Below, piece after piece: positions 44,706 to 54,823 of a stretch of 64,000 bases of DNA. A model generated the notes under the pieces. That model saw only the letters and a program-made list of their open reading frames with translations, searched no databases and was not told the origin of the DNA. Position 1 is the stretch's first letter, and every line of letters starts with the position of its first letter. A program made the translations under genes and the position numbers. The stretch comes from Acidipila rosea (GTDB lineage Bacteria > Acidobacteriota > Terriglobia > Terriglobales > Acidobacteriaceae): assembly GCF_004339725.1 (NCBI RefSeq), contig NZ_SMGK01000002.1, forward strand, positions 496,001 to 560,000, read 5' to 3'.

Positions 44706-45578
44706 ATGAACACCTTCAAGACCGCCCTGCTTCTTACCGTTCTTACCCTGGCCATGATGGCGATCGGCGACCGGTTTGGCGGCCGCAATGGCGTCATCCT
44801 TGCGTTTGCGATTGCCGCCGCGATGAACTTCTTCAGCTACTTCTACTCGGACAAGCTGGCGCTTTCAATGTATCGGGCGCAGCTGGCCACGCGCGAACAG
44901 CTGCCCCGCGTGTACCAGGTGGTCGAGCGGATGACACAGAAGATGGGCCTGCCGATGCCAAAGATTTATGTCATCCCGAACGACTCCCCAAACGCATTCG
45001 CGACGGGCAGAAATCCGCAGCACGCCTCGGTTGCGGTGACGGAGGGCATCCTTAATTTATTGAACGACGAGGAACTTGAGGGCGTGCTGGCTCACGAGCT
45101 GGGTCATGTACGGAATCGCGATATCCTCACCAGCTCGATTGCGGCGACGCTGGCCGGAGCGATCACGCTGATTGCCCGCATGGGCTACTGGGCGTCGATC
45201 TTTGGCGGCTATGGTGACAGCCGCGACCGGGAGCGCGGCGGAGGCCTCGGGGGGCTCTTCATGCTGATTCTGGCGCCAATTGCTGCGACCTTGATCCAGC
45301 TGGCGATCTCGCGCTCGAGGGAATACGAAGCGGACGCGACGGGCGCGCATATCACGGGCAATCCTTATGCGCTGGCAAGCGCGCTGGAGAAGCTGGATGC
45401 ATACTCCAAGCGGGTTCCGCTGGTGGCATCCGCCTCCACGGCACACCTTTTCATCATTGCGCCGCTGCTGAGCGGACGCGACTTTGCAAGCCTGTTTTCA
45501 ACTCATCCTCCGATTCCGGAACGTATTCAGCGCCTGATCGGGCGAAAGAGCATCTATGGTGTGCAGGACGGACAATGA
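44706..45578 (+). CDS. htpX: HtpX-type membrane metalloprotease
   Basis: A 290-residue M48 zinc protease of the inner membrane that degrades misfolded membrane proteins. Two N-terminal helices ([31 protein letters not shown]) precede the active site HELGH in [13 protein letters not shown]. Two more helices ([33 protein letters not shown]) follow, and the third zinc ligand is the Glu in [11 protein letters not shown]. The ATG at 44706 has AGGA upstream. A DUF4149 gene overlaps its stop by 4 nt. Confidence 0.95.
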   Translation: MNTFKTALLLTVLTLAMMAIGDRFGGRNGVILAFAIAAAMNFFSYFYSDKLALSMYRAQLATREQLPRVYQVVERMTQKMGLPMPKIYVIPNDSPNAFATGRNPQHASVAVTEGILNLLNDEELEGVLAHELGHVRNRDILTSSIAATLAGAITLIARMGYWASIFGGYGDSRDRERGGGLGGLFMLILAPIAATLIQLAISRSREYEADATGAHITGNPYALASALEKLDAYSKRVPLVASASTAHLFIIAPLLSGRDFASLFSTHPPIPERIQRLIGRKSIYGVQDGQ

Positions 45579-46045
45579 AAATATTCCTACGCGCGTTGAT
45601 TCTGCTGCTGGTGGTGATCTGGCTCGGCGGGGAGCTGTTTTTCCCGGTTGTGGCAGCCAATGCCTTCGGCTCTCTCGCTGACACGCACGCCGCCGGTACG
45701 GTGGTTGGCAAGTGTCTAAACTTCCTGCACTACGAAGGCCTGATCGCCGGCACGCTGATCATCGTGCTGCTGCTGGCCGCGCATCGACTTCAGGCCTATC
45801 TGCATCATGTAGCCGCGCCCATTGTGCTGACGGTCGTGATGCTCGGGCTGACGGCTTATTCCCAGTTCTCCATCATTCCGCGGATGGAGACTTTCCGCAT
45901 CGCTGCCGGAGGCTCAATCGAGGGCGTTCCGGAGGGCAATCCGGCGCGCGTCGGCTTCAACCAGCTACACAACACATCCGTGCACGTGGAAGAGGGCGTG
46001 ATGGTTGCGGGGCTGGCGCTCGCGGTGCTGCTGGCTCGCGGCTGA
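45575..46045 (+). CDS. DUF4149 domain membrane protein
   Basis: A 156-residue protein with four predicted transmembrane segments, beginning [20 protein letters not shown]. It resembles the DUF4149/TMEM205-like family of small membrane proteins of unknown function. It overlaps the htpX stop by 4 nt (ATGA), so translation is coupled and a link to membrane quality control is plausible, though not shown. It ends 1 nt from the convergent LuxR-type regulator. Confidence 0.75.
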   Translation: MKIFLRALILLLVVIWLGGELFFPVVAANAFGSLADTHAAGTVVGKCLNFLHYEGLIAGTLIIVLLLAAHRLQAYLHHVAAPIVLTVVMLGLTAYSQFSIIPRMETFRIAAGGSIEGVPEGNPARVGFNQLHNTSVHVEEGVMVAGLALAVLLARG

Positions 46046-46046
46046 T

Positions 46047-46715
46047 TTACTCATCTCCCTCCAGCGAAAGGCCGTAGGCGTCGCGGTTTTCGAGCGCGAT
46101 GCGTACCAGCTGGCTGCGGCTGCGCACACCTGTCTTGGAGAAGAGCTGCTGCAGCACGGCCTTGACGTATCCCTCGGAGATGCCGAGGCGTGCGCCGATC
46201 TCCTTATTGGTAAGCCCCTCGAAGACGGCGCTCAGCACGGCGCGTTCGCGCGCTGTGAACAGCTCGCGCGTGCGCACCTTCTGCTGACTGGCTTTGGCTG
46301 CGGAGACGAGCGCCTGCACGGCGCCGGGATCGAGCCATGTTTCTCCAGCCGCGACAGTGCGGATAGCCTGCAAGAGATCGGCCGGAGAGCTGTGCTTGAG
46401 AAAGATGCCGGCAGCGCCCCGGTCAAGCGCGCGAAGGGTATCGCTGTCGCTCATGCCGGCGGTGACGAAGAGAATCCGGGTCGCGGGATAGAGTCGGCGA
46501 GCCTCCTCAAGAAAGACCATACCGCTCTCATCGCCGAGGTCATAGTCGAGCAGGACAATGTCGGCAGGCGAGGTCTTCATGGCCGAAATGGCATCGCGGG
46601 CATTCGCAAATTCGCCCGCGAGAGCGAGGTCCTGCTCGGCGGACAGCAGCCTGCTCAGCCCCTCGCGAAAGAGGCTGTGGTCGTCAACCAGCAGCAGCTT
46701 GAGATTGTTCGTCAT
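46047..46715 (-). CDS. LuxR/NarL-family response regulator
   Basis: A 222-residue regulator with an N-terminal receiver domain (LLLVDDHSLFREGLSRLL; phosphoacceptor Asp in IVLLDYDLGDESG) and a C-terminal LuxR helix-turn-helix (LTNKEIGARLGISEGYVKAV, then LQQLFSKTG). The ATG at 46715 is used; an ATG at 46724 is also in frame. It overlaps the 3' end of the upstream histidine-kinase gene by 32 nt, so they form a coupled two-component system. Targets are unknown. Confidence 0.9.
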   Translation of the reverse strand: MTNNLKLLLVDDHSLFREGLSRLLSAEQDLALAGEFANARDAISAMKTSPADIVLLDYDLGDESGMVFLEEARRLYPATRILFVTAGMSDSDTLRALDRGAAGIFLKHSSPADLLQAIRTVAAGETWLDPGAVQALVSAAKASQQKVRTRELFTARERAVLSAVFEGLTNKEIGARLGISEGYVKAVLQQLFSKTGVRSRSQLVRIALENRDAYGLSLEGDE

Positions 46716-48138
46716 AAATATCATTTTCGCTGGAGGGGGCACGCGCGAGCTCCACTACAAAGGCTGCACCCGCAGTGTCCTGGGGCAGGGCGAGATAGTG
46801 CAGATCTCCGCGAAAGGAGCGCATGAGAGCTCGCGACAGATAGAGGCCGAGGCCAGTGGCCTTGGAGTTGGGCTGAAAAGGCCGGAAGAGCAGGTCAGGC
46901 GAACTCACGCCGGAGCCGTTGTCGATAATCGAGATGAGAACTCGATGCGCTTCGATCTCCGCCCGGATCGAGATCCGAGGCTGCGGCTGCGCATGGAGGG
47001 CACGCTCGCTGTTCTTCACCAGATTGAGAAAGACCTGCATCAGGCTCTGGCGATCGGCCCAGACAGCCGGCAGGCCGACGGGAATCTCCCATCGCATTAC
47101 AACCTCTGCATCAAGGAGCGCTGGTTCAATGACGATCCGCAGCTCCTCAAGGAACGACTGGAGATCGACGCTCACCGCCATGTCGGCGGTCTGCCGCAGC
47201 TCCATGGAGGCTATCCGCTCCAGCGCGAGCACCAGCGTGCCGAGCGCCTCAAAGTCGCGGTTCTCGATGAGGTGTTCGCAGCGCAGCAGATTCTGATGCA
47301 CGACAGCGATGGCTCCGCAGATGTTCCGAATCTCGTGAGAGATAGCGCCGACGAGAATGCGCGAGCCAGAGAGCAGCTGGTGCAGGCCCATCTCCTCGCG
47401 GTCGCGCAGGTTCTCTGAAGCATCGACGACCATCGCGGCAAGACGCGGACCTACGCTGGTCTGATAGGTGGAGAACCAGACATCCGCCAGAAAGATGCTG
47501 CCATTGGCGCGATGCCCCTTGCACTGCATGACCGTGCGGAAGAGCCGCTTGCCCGCAGCCAGCGCAGGGACCGAGGCAAGCGCAGGAAGATAGTGGTGAA
47601 TCTGCTCTCCGGCAAAGGCTCCCGCTGCGGTAAGAAAGAGCGGCTCAGCCGCATCATTGGCCTTCAGAATGCGGCCCTCGCCATCGGCGGTGAAGATGGC
47701 GACGGGGCTGCTCCTGATCAGGTTTTCGAGCTGTTCCTCTACGCCGCGACGTGCGTTTATCTCGGTCTCAAGCTGGTCGAGATGAACCGCGGAAAGACGC
47801 CTGCGAGAAGCAATCTCATGCACGAAGAGGCCGAAGCCCGCGAAGGCGGCGAAGTAGAGAACATCCCTCGGAATGCCTGAAGCAGGTGTCCAGCCAAAGC
47901 TGTCAAAGGCCTCAGTCAATGCTGTCGAGAGAGCCGCAAGCAGCACGATGGGCGCCGGCCCAAATGTGCCCGCCGCCACCAGCATCGGCAGCAGATAAAG
48001 GAAGCCAAGCGGGACATCGGCATCGACTCTCCAGTCTGCAAAGGCGATGAGGGCCATCATCAGCACAACCTGAGCGAGCAGAGCTGCGCGCCTCCTGCTG
48101 CCTGGAAAAGGCAGAGCGCGGAAGACGTGATGGCGCAT
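46684..48138 (-). CDS. PAS-domain membrane histidine kinase
   Basis: A sensor kinase of about 484 residues. Three or four N-terminal hydrophobic helices (LLAQVVLMMALIAFADW; LGFLYLLPMLVAAGTF; VLYFAAFAGFGLFVHE) lead to a short coiled region and a PAS domain (LIRSSPVAIFTADGEGRILKA). The kinase core follows, with the His in LVGAISHEIRNICGAIAV, the N box VFLNLVKNSERALHA and G boxes IIDNGSGV and KATGLGLYL. The ATG at 48138 is preferred; a TTG at 48153 is the alternative. It pairs with the LuxR-type regulator and diverges from the metal-efflux operon, though a functional link to it is only positional. Confidence 0.88.
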   Translation of the reverse strand: MRHHVFRALPFPGSRRRAALLAQVVLMMALIAFADWRVDADVPLGFLYLLPMLVAAGTFGPAPIVLLAALSTALTEAFDSFGWTPASGIPRDVLYFAAFAGFGLFVHEIASRRRLSAVHLDQLETEINARRGVEEQLENLIRSSPVAIFTADGEGRILKANDAAEPLFLTAAGAFAGEQIHHYLPALASVPALAAGKRLFRTVMQCKGHRANGSIFLADVWFSTYQTSVGPRLAAMVVDASENLRDREEMGLHQLLSGSRILVGAISHEIRNICGAIAVVHQNLLRCEHLIENRDFEALGTLVLALERIASMELRQTADMAVSVDLQSFLEELRIVIEPALLDAEVVMRWEIPVGLPAVWADRQSLMQVFLNLVKNSERALHAQPQPRISIRAEIEAHRVLISIIDNGSGVSSPDLLFRPFQPNSKATGLGLYLSRALMRSFRGDLHYLALPQDTAGAAFVVELARAPSSENDIYDEQSQAAAG

Positions 48139-48354
48139 GAAGTTCACTGACAAACAAAGCTAGCACTTCGATGGCTTGTGCAGCTCACTGTGACCGAAAG
48201 ATAGGGGTTCCGCTGCCCGGAAGATAAGGCGATGCCCACTGAAGATACGGCTGCGGCGGCCCTGGCACTGAATAGACTCAAGAGGTATCGCCTCATATTT
48301 TACAGATTCGTATTTTTCTCTTTAGACGAAACTTACAAGGGCAGCGTTAAGTTC

Positions 48355-49503
48355 ATGATGATGAGTCGCATCTATTCCATGCTGTCTGCCATCTCTCTTG
48401 GCGCTCTGCTGCTGGCCGGATGCGCCAGCGAGCACCATGACCCGGCCGCTGAGGCGCCTCCTAAAGCGACGGTGCTGACGAAAGCGGACATGAACCTGGT
48501 CCACGTCGACCACCCGGACCAGTTTCCTCTGGTGACGGCAGAGGCCCATCAGGCTCAGTCGACCCTTAACGTAACGGGGACGGTCAACGCCGATGTATCG
48601 AAGACTATTCCGGTAATTTCGATCGCGAATGGTCGCGTCGTCTCAATCCGCACGCGGCTGGGCGACTACGTAAAAAAAGGCGAACTGCTGATGCAGGTGC
48701 AGAGCACGGACATCTCCGGCGCCTTTGACCAGTACCTCAAAGCGCGCAACGATGAGCGGCTGGCGAAGGTGCAGCTGGACCGGGCCAAGCTGCTCTACGA
48801 CAAGGGAGCGATCTCCCACGGGCAGCTGGAGATGGCGCAGAACAGCGAGGCCGATGCAGCTGCAGACCTGACTGCTGCCGAGGAGCAGCTGCGCGTTTTA
48901 GGCGTCAACAAGGACAACCCCTCGGCGCTCGTCAATATCTATTCGCCTGCTACGGGCGTCATTATCGCGCAGAATGTGACGGAAGCCGCAGCCGCCGGCA
49001 CAAGCCTCGCCGGTTCGCCGAATCTGTTCACCATCGCCGACCTTTCGCATGTGTGGGTGATCTGCGATGTATATGAAAACGACCTTGCGACGGTGCACCT
49101 GGGCGAGACTGCAAACATCCGCCTGAATGCTTATCCGAACCGCGTGCTCACCGGAACGATCAGCGACATCGGAGCTGTGCTTGACCCGGCTCTTCATACC
49201 GGCAAAGTACGCATCCAGGTGGAGAATCCCAATCACCTGATGCGCGTCGGCATGTTTGCTACGGCTACCTTTCACGGACGAAAGCTGGAGGCTCATGCTG
49301 TGGTCCCCGCGTCGGCGGTGCTCCACCTGCATGATCGCGACTGGGTTTATCTGCCTGCCGGGGCGGGTGAGTTCAAGCGCATCAGCGTTGAAGCCGGCGA
49401 CATGCTGCCGGGCCAGCAGCAGGAGATTCTCTCCGGCCTGGAGCCGGGCCAGCAGGTTGTTGCCAACGCGCTCTCCATGCAGAGCACGGTGGAGCTGCAA
49501 TGA
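48355..49503 (+). CDS. Heavy-metal-type RND membrane-fusion protein (CzcB/CusB-like)
   Basis: A periplasmic adaptor of about 382 residues. A signal peptide with lipobox LLLAGC is followed by a His-containing stretch (SEHHDPAAEAPP). Then come the lipoyl-like segment (PVISIANGRVVSIRTRLGD, VKKGELLMQV), an alpha-hairpin and the beta-barrel (ANIRLNAYPNRVLTGTISD). It is the first gene of a complete three-gene RND set. Several ATGs (48355, 48358, 48361) are in frame; 48355 is used. A further upstream ATG at 48232 gives an unlikely extension before the signal peptide. Confidence 0.88.
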   Translation: MMMSRIYSMLSAISLGALLLAGCASEHHDPAAEAPPKATVLTKADMNLVHVDHPDQFPLVTAEAHQAQSTLNVTGTVNADVSKTIPVISIANGRVVSIRTRLGDYVKKGELLMQVQSTDISGAFDQYLKARNDERLAKVQLDRAKLLYDKGAISHGQLEMAQNSEADAAADLTAAEEQLRVLGVNKDNPSALVNIYSPATGVIIAQNVTEAAAAGTSLAGSPNLFTIADLSHVWVICDVYENDLATVHLGETANIRLNAYPNRVLTGTISDIGAVLDPALHTGKVRIQVENPNHLMRVGMFATATFHGRKLEAHAVVPASAVLHLHDRDWVYLPAGAGEFKRISVEAGDMLPGQQQEILSGLEPGQQVVANALSMQSTVELQ

Positions 49504-49516
49504 TCGGTAGCGGCCA

Positions 49517-52500
49517 ATGATCAGACAGCTCGTCGACTTTGCACTAAAGAACCGCTGGATCATCCTGGGCGGAGCCCTGCTGCTCTTCGCGTGGGGAATC
49601 ATCTCGTTCCACAACCTGCCGATCGAAGCCTATCCAGATGTAGCGAATAACTACGTGCAGATCATCACGCAGTGGCCGGGACGCGCTGCGGAAGAGATTG
49701 AACAGCAGGTCACGGTCCCCATCGAGATTCAGATGGCGGGCATCCCGCACCTTCAGCATCTGCGCTCGACTTCGCTTGCGGGGCTGTCAAGCGTGATGCT
49801 CATCTTCGACGATGGCTCGACCAATGACTGGAACCGCGAGCATGTGCTGGAGCGGCTCTCACAGGTCACGCTCCCGGCAGGACTGCAGCCGCAGATGGGC
49901 ACTGACTTCAGCCCCGTGGGACAGATCTACTGGTACACGCTGGAGAGTACGAACCCGGCTTATGACGTGATGGCGCTCAAGTCGCTGCAGGACTGGACAC
50001 TCGAAAAGCAATTCAAATCGGTGCCCGGGGTTGTGGATGTATCGAGCTTCGGCGGAATCACGAAGGAGTACCAGGTCCGTCTCGATCCGGACAAGCTTGT
50101 CACCTATGGACTCAGCATCGGACAGGTGGAGCAGCAACTCGCGGCGAACAACACCAATGCAGGCGGCAGCTTCATCGAGGCGGGACAGCAGCAGATCAAT
50201 GTGCGCGAGGTGGGGCTCTACACCAGTGTCCAGGATATAGAGAACACAGTGCTGAAGGCGCAGAACGGCACACCGCTGCGTGTGCGCGATATCGCTACTG
50301 TGGTGCAGGGGCCGAAGATTCGACTGGGGCAGATCGGCAAAGCGATCCATCGTGTCGATGGCAAGATCGTCGATGAACCGGACACGGTCGAGGGCATCGT
50401 CCTGCTGCAGAAGGGCGACGACTCCGACCCGGTGCTCACGGCGATCCATGCGAAGACGAAAGAGCTGAATGAGCACATCCTGCCGCGCGGCGTGAAGGTA
50501 GTTCCCTTCCTCGACCGCGCAGACCTGGTGCACTTCACCACGCACACGGTGCTTCATAATCTGACCGAGGGCATACTCCTCGTCTCAATCATCCTCTTCC
50601 TCTTCCTGGGAAATCTGCGCGGCGCGCTGATCGTTGCGCTCACGATTCCCTTCTCACTGCTCTTTGCCTCGATCTGCCTCGATCTCCGGCACATTCCTGC
50701 AAACCTGCTCTCGCTGGGTGCGCTCGATTTCGGCATGGTGGTCGATGGCTCGGTGGTGATGGTCGAGAATATCGTGCGGCACCTCAACCGGCGCGGGGCA
50801 CAGCGCAAGTCCCCGTGGGAGCAGATACGGGAAGCAGCCCATGAGGTGCAGCGCCCGGTCTTCTACGCGATTGGAATCATCATCACCGCCTATCTGCCAA
50901 TCTTTACGCTGCAGGCAGTCGAGGGACGGCTCTTCAGGCCGATGGCGTGGACGGTGGCCTTTGCTTTGCTGGGGGCGCTGATCTTCTCCATGCTGATTGC
51001 ACCGGTGTTGTCCCTGTTTCTCTTCAAGCGCGGCGCGCATGAGTGGGAGAACCCGGTGATGACCTTCATCACCGTGCGCTATCGCAGCGCTGTGGGCTGG
51101 ACGATCCGTCATCGCTGGACTACGGTTCTCACGGTCGGCGCCGCCTTCTGCATTGCGATGTATCTCGCTCTTGGCGGCGCAGTCGGTTCCGAATTTCTGC
51201 CTCATCTGGATGAAGGCGCGATCTGGGTTCGCGGCACGCTGGCGCCCAGCACCGGCCCCACAGAGAGCATGAACTTCGTCAACCAGGCGAGGGTCATTCT
51301 TGCATCCTTCCCTGAAGTAAAGGATGTTGTGAGCCAGACGGGGCGGCCCGACGACGGCACCGATACCACCGGATTCTTCGATACGGAATACTTCGTCGAT
51401 CTGCTGCCGAAGGAGCAGTGGCGGCCTGTCTTCCATGAGAACAAGGATGAAGTGATCGCCGCGATGGATCGTGCGCTGTCGCATCTGCCGGGCGTCATCT
51501 GGAACTTTTCGCAGCCCATCTCCGACAACATGGAAGAGGCGGTCAGCGGCGTAAAGGGCGAACTCGCGGTGAAGGTCTACGGCGACGACCTGAAGACGCT
51601 TGAGGCCAAGGGCAACCAGATTGTAGACATCATGAGCCATATCCGCGGCGTGCAGGACCTTGGGCTCTTTCGCGTGATCGGCCAGCCGAACCTGAACTTC
51701 ACCGTAGATCGCAAAGCTGCCGCGCGCTACGGCATCAACGTGGCCGACGTGCAGGATGCCATCCAGACCGCGGTGGGCGGCAGCGCGCTGACGCAGGTGC
51801 TGGACGGAGAAGCCCGCTATGACGTGACTCTGCGCTATCAGCCGCACTATCGCGATACGAAAGAAGCGATCGAAAATATTCGACTGCTTGCGCCGAGCGG
51901 CGAGCGGGTTTCCCTGGCGCAGCTGACTAAAGTACAGACCCTCGATGGGGCGGAAGAGATCTATCGCGAGGAGGGCCAGCGCTATGTCGCCATCAAGTAC
52001 AGCGTGCGCGGGCGCGACCTGGGGAGCACGGTCGAGGAGGCCATCGCCAAGGTCAACAAGCAGGTAGAGTTGCCGCCCGGCTACCATATCGACTGGGCCG
52101 GGGAATACGAGAGTCAGAAGCGCGCCGACAAGCGGCTGCTGATCGTTCTGCCGGTCACGCTGCTGGTCATCTTCCTGATCCTCTATACGATGTTCAAGTC
52201 AGGCAAGTGGGCGGTGCTGATCCTCGCGAATGTAATGCTCGCGCCGATCGGCGGCATTCTCGCGCTGCTGATTACACACACAAACTTCAGCGTATCGTCG
52301 GGCGTCGGCTTCCTCGCGCTGTTTGGCGTTTCCGTGCAGACCGGCGTCATCATGCTTGAGTACATCAACCAGCTGCGGGCACGGGGCAACAGCATTGAAG
52401 AATCCGCGACGGAGGGCGCAGTGCTGCGTCTGCGCCCCATCATGATGACCATGCTGGTCGCGACACTCGGCCTGCTGCCTGCGGCAACCTCGCACGGTAT

Positions 52501-52654
52501 CGGCTCTGACTCGCAGCGCCCCTTCGCTATCGTGATCGTCGGCGGACTGCTCGCGGCACTGGTGATGAGCGTTTTCCTGCTGCCAACACTCTACGTGTGG
52601 ATCGCGCGCGACCAGGACATTCTTCCCACGCCGGAGCTTGAGTTTGAAAACTGA
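49517..52654 (+). CDS. Heavy-metal efflux RND pump (CzcA/CusA-like, HME family)
   Basis: A 1,045-residue inner-membrane proton antiporter. It begins MIRQLVDFALKNRWIILGG. Helix 4 carries ALDFGMVVDGSVVMVENI, the DFG-x-x-x-DG-type relay of the HME branch that exports Co/Zn/Cd or Cu/Ag. The porter domains contain the usual ASTGPT-like substrate-cleft region (LAPSTGPTESMNF) but I did not see the methionine triad of CusA with certainty, so the metal is open. It follows the adaptor by 13 nt and precedes the outer-membrane factor by 7 nt. Confidence 0.92.
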   Translation: MIRQLVDFALKNRWIILGGALLLFAWGIISFHNLPIEAYPDVANNYVQIITQWPGRAAEEIEQQVTVPIEIQMAGIPHLQHLRSTSLAGLSSVMLIFDDGSTNDWNREHVLERLSQVTLPAGLQPQMGTDFSPVGQIYWYTLESTNPAYDVMALKSLQDWTLEKQFKSVPGVVDVSSFGGITKEYQVRLDPDKLVTYGLSIGQVEQQLAANNTNAGGSFIEAGQQQINVREVGLYTSVQDIENTVLKAQNGTPLRVRDIATVVQGPKIRLGQIGKAIHRVDGKIVDEPDTVEGIVLLQKGDDSDPVLTAIHAKTKELNEHILPRGVKVVPFLDRADLVHFTTHTVLHNLTEGILLVSIILFLFLGNLRGALIVALTIPFSLLFASICLDLRHIPANLLSLGALDFGMVVDGSVVMVENIVRHLNRRGAQRKSPWEQIREAAHEVQRPVFYAIGIIITAYLPIFTLQAVEGRLFRPMAWTVAFALLGALIFSMLIAPVLSLFLFKRGAHEWENPVMTFITVRYRSAVGWTIRHRWTTVLTVGAAFCIAMYLALGGAVGSEFLPHLDEGAIWVRGTLAPSTGPTESMNFVNQARVILASFPEVKDVVSQTGRPDDGTDTTGFFDTEYFVDLLPKEQWRPVFHENKDEVIAAMDRALSHLPGVIWNFSQPISDNMEEAVSGVKGELAVKVYGDDLKTLEAKGNQIVDIMSHIRGVQDLGLFRVIGQPNLNFTVDRKAAARYGINVADVQDAIQTAVGGSALTQVLDGEARYDVTLRYQPHYRDTKEAIENIRLLAPSGERVSLAQLTKVQTLDGAEEIYREEGQRYVAIKYSVRGRDLGSTVEEAIAKVNKQVELPPGYHIDWAGEYESQKRADKRLLIVLPVTLLVIFLILYTMFKSGKWAVLILANVMLAPIGGILALLITHTNFSVSSGVGFLALFGVSVQTGVIMLEYINQLRARGNSIEESATEGAVLRLRPIMMTMLVATLGLLPAATSHGIGSDSQRPFAIVIVGGLLAALVMSVFLLPTLYVWIARDQDILPTPELEFEN

Positions 52655-52661
52655 GGTTGCG

Positions 52662-53912
52662 ATGAAGAAGACCACTCTATGTTCGGCGGTACTGCTGCTT
52701 GGTTCGTTGCTGCAGCCCGGGTTCGCGCAGACGCAACCTGCTGCTCCGCTGACGATGCAGCAGGCCGTCGCTGAGGCCATCGCGCATAACCCCTCGCTGA
52801 TGGCTTATCAGCAGAATCTGCTCTCGCAGCGCGGACAGGAAGTGCAGGCCGGAGTTCGCGCAAATCCCTACTTCACTCTCTATGGAACGGATGTAACGCT
52901 GCCTGCGCAGGGCGCCTCCAATCCCTACACCTATAGCGCGCAGGTTTCGCGCCTCTTTGAGCGCGGGGAGAAGCGCAAGTGGCGGCTGGAGAGTGCGCGC
53001 GACACGATGGCGCAGACGGAGGCGCAGTACCGCGACCAGAGGCGGCTGCTCACTCTTGATGTCCGCCAGGCCTTCACCAGCATGCTGGTGGCGAAGGCCG
53101 CGCTCAAACTGGCGCAGGACAATTTGAACGATTTTCGGCGGGAGTTGGATATCAGCCGCGATCGCTACAAGGCCGGCGATATCGGCAAGCTCGATTTCGA
53201 GCGGCTTGACCTGCAACTGGCGCAGTTTGAGAGCGACGAAGCGAATGCAAGGCAGTCCGTGGCGCAGGCGGCAGATCAGCTGCAGACCCTGCTCGGCTAT
53301 GACCGTCCGCGTGCAGGCTTCGACATTGCGGGAGAGGTCGTTCCGCCCGTGGTGAAGCAGGCGCTGCCATCGCTGGAGCAGCAGGCGCTCGCCTCGCGCC
53401 CGGACTACCAGGCCGCGCAGCAGGCCGTGCGTGTGGCGGATGCCGGGGTGAAGCTGGCGTACGCCAACGGCACCACCGACCCGACACTCGAGGGCGAATA
53501 CGATCGCAGCGGCACCTACAACTCGGCAGGCTTCAGCATCAACATTCCGCTGCGCATCTTTGACCGCAACCAGGGCAACAAGGAGACAAGCAAGTACGCG
53601 GCCCAGTCGAGCCGCTTTGCGGAGATCGCCGCGCGCAACCAGGTGGTCTCCGATGTGGACCAGGCGTGGATCGGCTACACCACATCGAAGGAGCTCTCCG
53701 ACCGGTACAACGGCCACTATCTCGACGAAGCGAAAGATGTGCTCTCCATCGCCCAGTTTGCTTACGAACACGGCGGGCTGGCGCTGGTCGACTACCTCGA
53801 TGCGCTCCGCGAAAATCGCTCGACCGCGGCGGACGCGCTGAATGCTTACGCGCAGACATGGCTGGCGATTCATCAGCTGAGCTACTCCGCGGCAACCGAT
53901 GTGGAGCCGTGA
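52662..53912 (+). CDS. TolC/CzcC-family outer-membrane efflux protein
   Basis: A 416-residue outer-membrane factor forming the exit duct of the metal pump. The signal peptide is KKTTLCSAVLLLGSLLQPGFA. Two OEP repeats are visible, opening MQQAVAEAIAHNPSLMAYQQ and PSLEQQALASRPDYQAAQQA; each contributes long alpha-helices and beta-strands. The ATG at 52662 has GAGG 6 nt upstream. It completes the adaptor-pump-channel operon, in contrast to the AcrAB-like pair at 21.6-25.8 kb, which lacks a channel gene. Confidence 0.92.
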   Translation: MKKTTLCSAVLLLGSLLQPGFAQTQPAAPLTMQQAVAEAIAHNPSLMAYQQNLLSQRGQEVQAGVRANPYFTLYGTDVTLPAQGASNPYTYSAQVSRLFERGEKRKWRLESARDTMAQTEAQYRDQRRLLTLDVRQAFTSMLVAKAALKLAQDNLNDFRRELDISRDRYKAGDIGKLDFERLDLQLAQFESDEANARQSVAQAADQLQTLLGYDRPRAGFDIAGEVVPPVVKQALPSLEQQALASRPDYQAAQQAVRVADAGVKLAYANGTTDPTLEGEYDRSGTYNSAGFSINIPLRIFDRNQGNKETSKYAAQSSRFAEIAARNQVVSDVDQAWIGYTTSKELSDRYNGHYLDEAKDVLSIAQFAYEHGGLALVDYLDALRENRSTAADALNAYAQTWLAIHQLSYSAATDVEP

Positions 53913-53915
53913 CGT

Positions 53916-53921
53916 TACACT
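53916..53921 (+). promoter_or_regulatory. Candidate -10 element (TACACT) for leaderless mqnA
   Basis: TACACT sits 5 nt before the GTG at 53927, in the 14-nt gap after the efflux operon. It would let mqnA be transcribed on its own without a leader. This is a short spacing, so the call is tentative. Confidence 0.35.
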
Positions 53922-53926
53922 GTGAA

Positions 53927-54778
53927 GTGAGCCTTCTTCGCATCGCCGCCATCAACTTCCTGAATCCCGCGCCGCTGATGTGGGACTTTGAGCATGAGCC
54001 AGTGCAGCGCGAGCTGAATACGCGCTACGCGATCAACTACACCTCGCCTGCGCTCTGCGCCGAACGGCTGCGCGAGGGCTCGGCAGACATTGGCCTGATT
54101 CCGGTCGCAGCCTATGCGATGGATCCTTCCCTGGCAATCGTTCCCGGCTGCACAATTGCATCGCTCGATCACATCCGGTCGATTCTGCTGGTGGTGCGCT
54201 GCTCGGATGGCCCAGAGGCTGCGCGGACAGTTGCGCTCGACACATCCTCGCGCACCTCGGCAACCTATACGAAGATTCTCTTCCGCAAATACTGGAACCC
54301 GCAGGCGGAGTTCCTTCCGCACGCGCCGAACCTTGAAGAGATGCTCGCCCGTGCCGACGCCGCGCTGCTGATCGGAGATCCGGCCCTCTACGCGCTCGCG
54401 GATCGTGAGGCGCGACAGCAGCGGACAGGGGAATGTCTCCACTATCTGGACCTTGGCCATGAATGGCGTTCGCGCACCGGTCTGCCGTGGGTTTCGGCAT
54501 TCTGGGGCGTGCGCACCGAGGCGCTCGCGGGAAAGAGCACTGCTCTGCTTGTAGACGACTTTCAGCAGTCGCGCGACCATGGACTGGCCCATATTCCAGA
54601 GCTGGTCGCGGAGTGGTCGGCGAAGATGTCGCTGCCCGCGGCTGTGGTCGAAGAGTACCTTACGCGGAATATCCACTACGTACTCGACGACCCTTGCCTT
54701 GCGGGTCTGGAGCTTTTCTACCGCTACGCCGCGGAGTGTTCGGCGCTGCCGGTGACGCCTTCGCTCAGGCTTTTATGA
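53927..54778 (+). CDS. mqnA: Chorismate dehydratase of the futalosine menaquinone pathway
   Basis: MqnA dehydrates chorismate to 3-[(1-carboxyvinyl)oxy]benzoate, the first step of the futalosine route to menaquinone. The 283-residue protein has the family opening LLRIAAINFLNPAPLMW, the substrate-site segment ADIGLIPVAAYAMDP and the typical SSRTSATYTKILF motif, then LLIGDPAL and GLPWVSAFWGV. The GTG at 53927 fits the family start; a GTG at 53909 overlapping the previous stop is possible. mqnC, mqnD and mqnE are not in the window. Confidence 0.92.
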   Translation: MSLLRIAAINFLNPAPLMWDFEHEPVQRELNTRYAINYTSPALCAERLREGSADIGLIPVAAYAMDPSLAIVPGCTIASLDHIRSILLVVRCSDGPEAARTVALDTSSRTSATYTKILFRKYWNPQAEFLPHAPNLEEMLARADAALLIGDPALYALADREARQQRTGECLHYLDLGHEWRSRTGLPWVSAFWGVRTEALAGKSTALLVDDFQQSRDHGLAHIPELVAEWSAKMSLPAAVVEEYLTRNIHYVLDDPCLAGLELFYRYAAECSALPVTPSLRLL

Positions 54779-54823
54779 TCAGGGCGAGACGCAACCCTCA
54801 CTTTCTGCGTCTTAACCTTCGTG

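Noticed and set aside
48232..48354. N-terminal extension of the metal-efflux adaptor from ATG 48232
   Set aside because: It would place 41 unrelated residues before a proper lipoprotein signal peptide.
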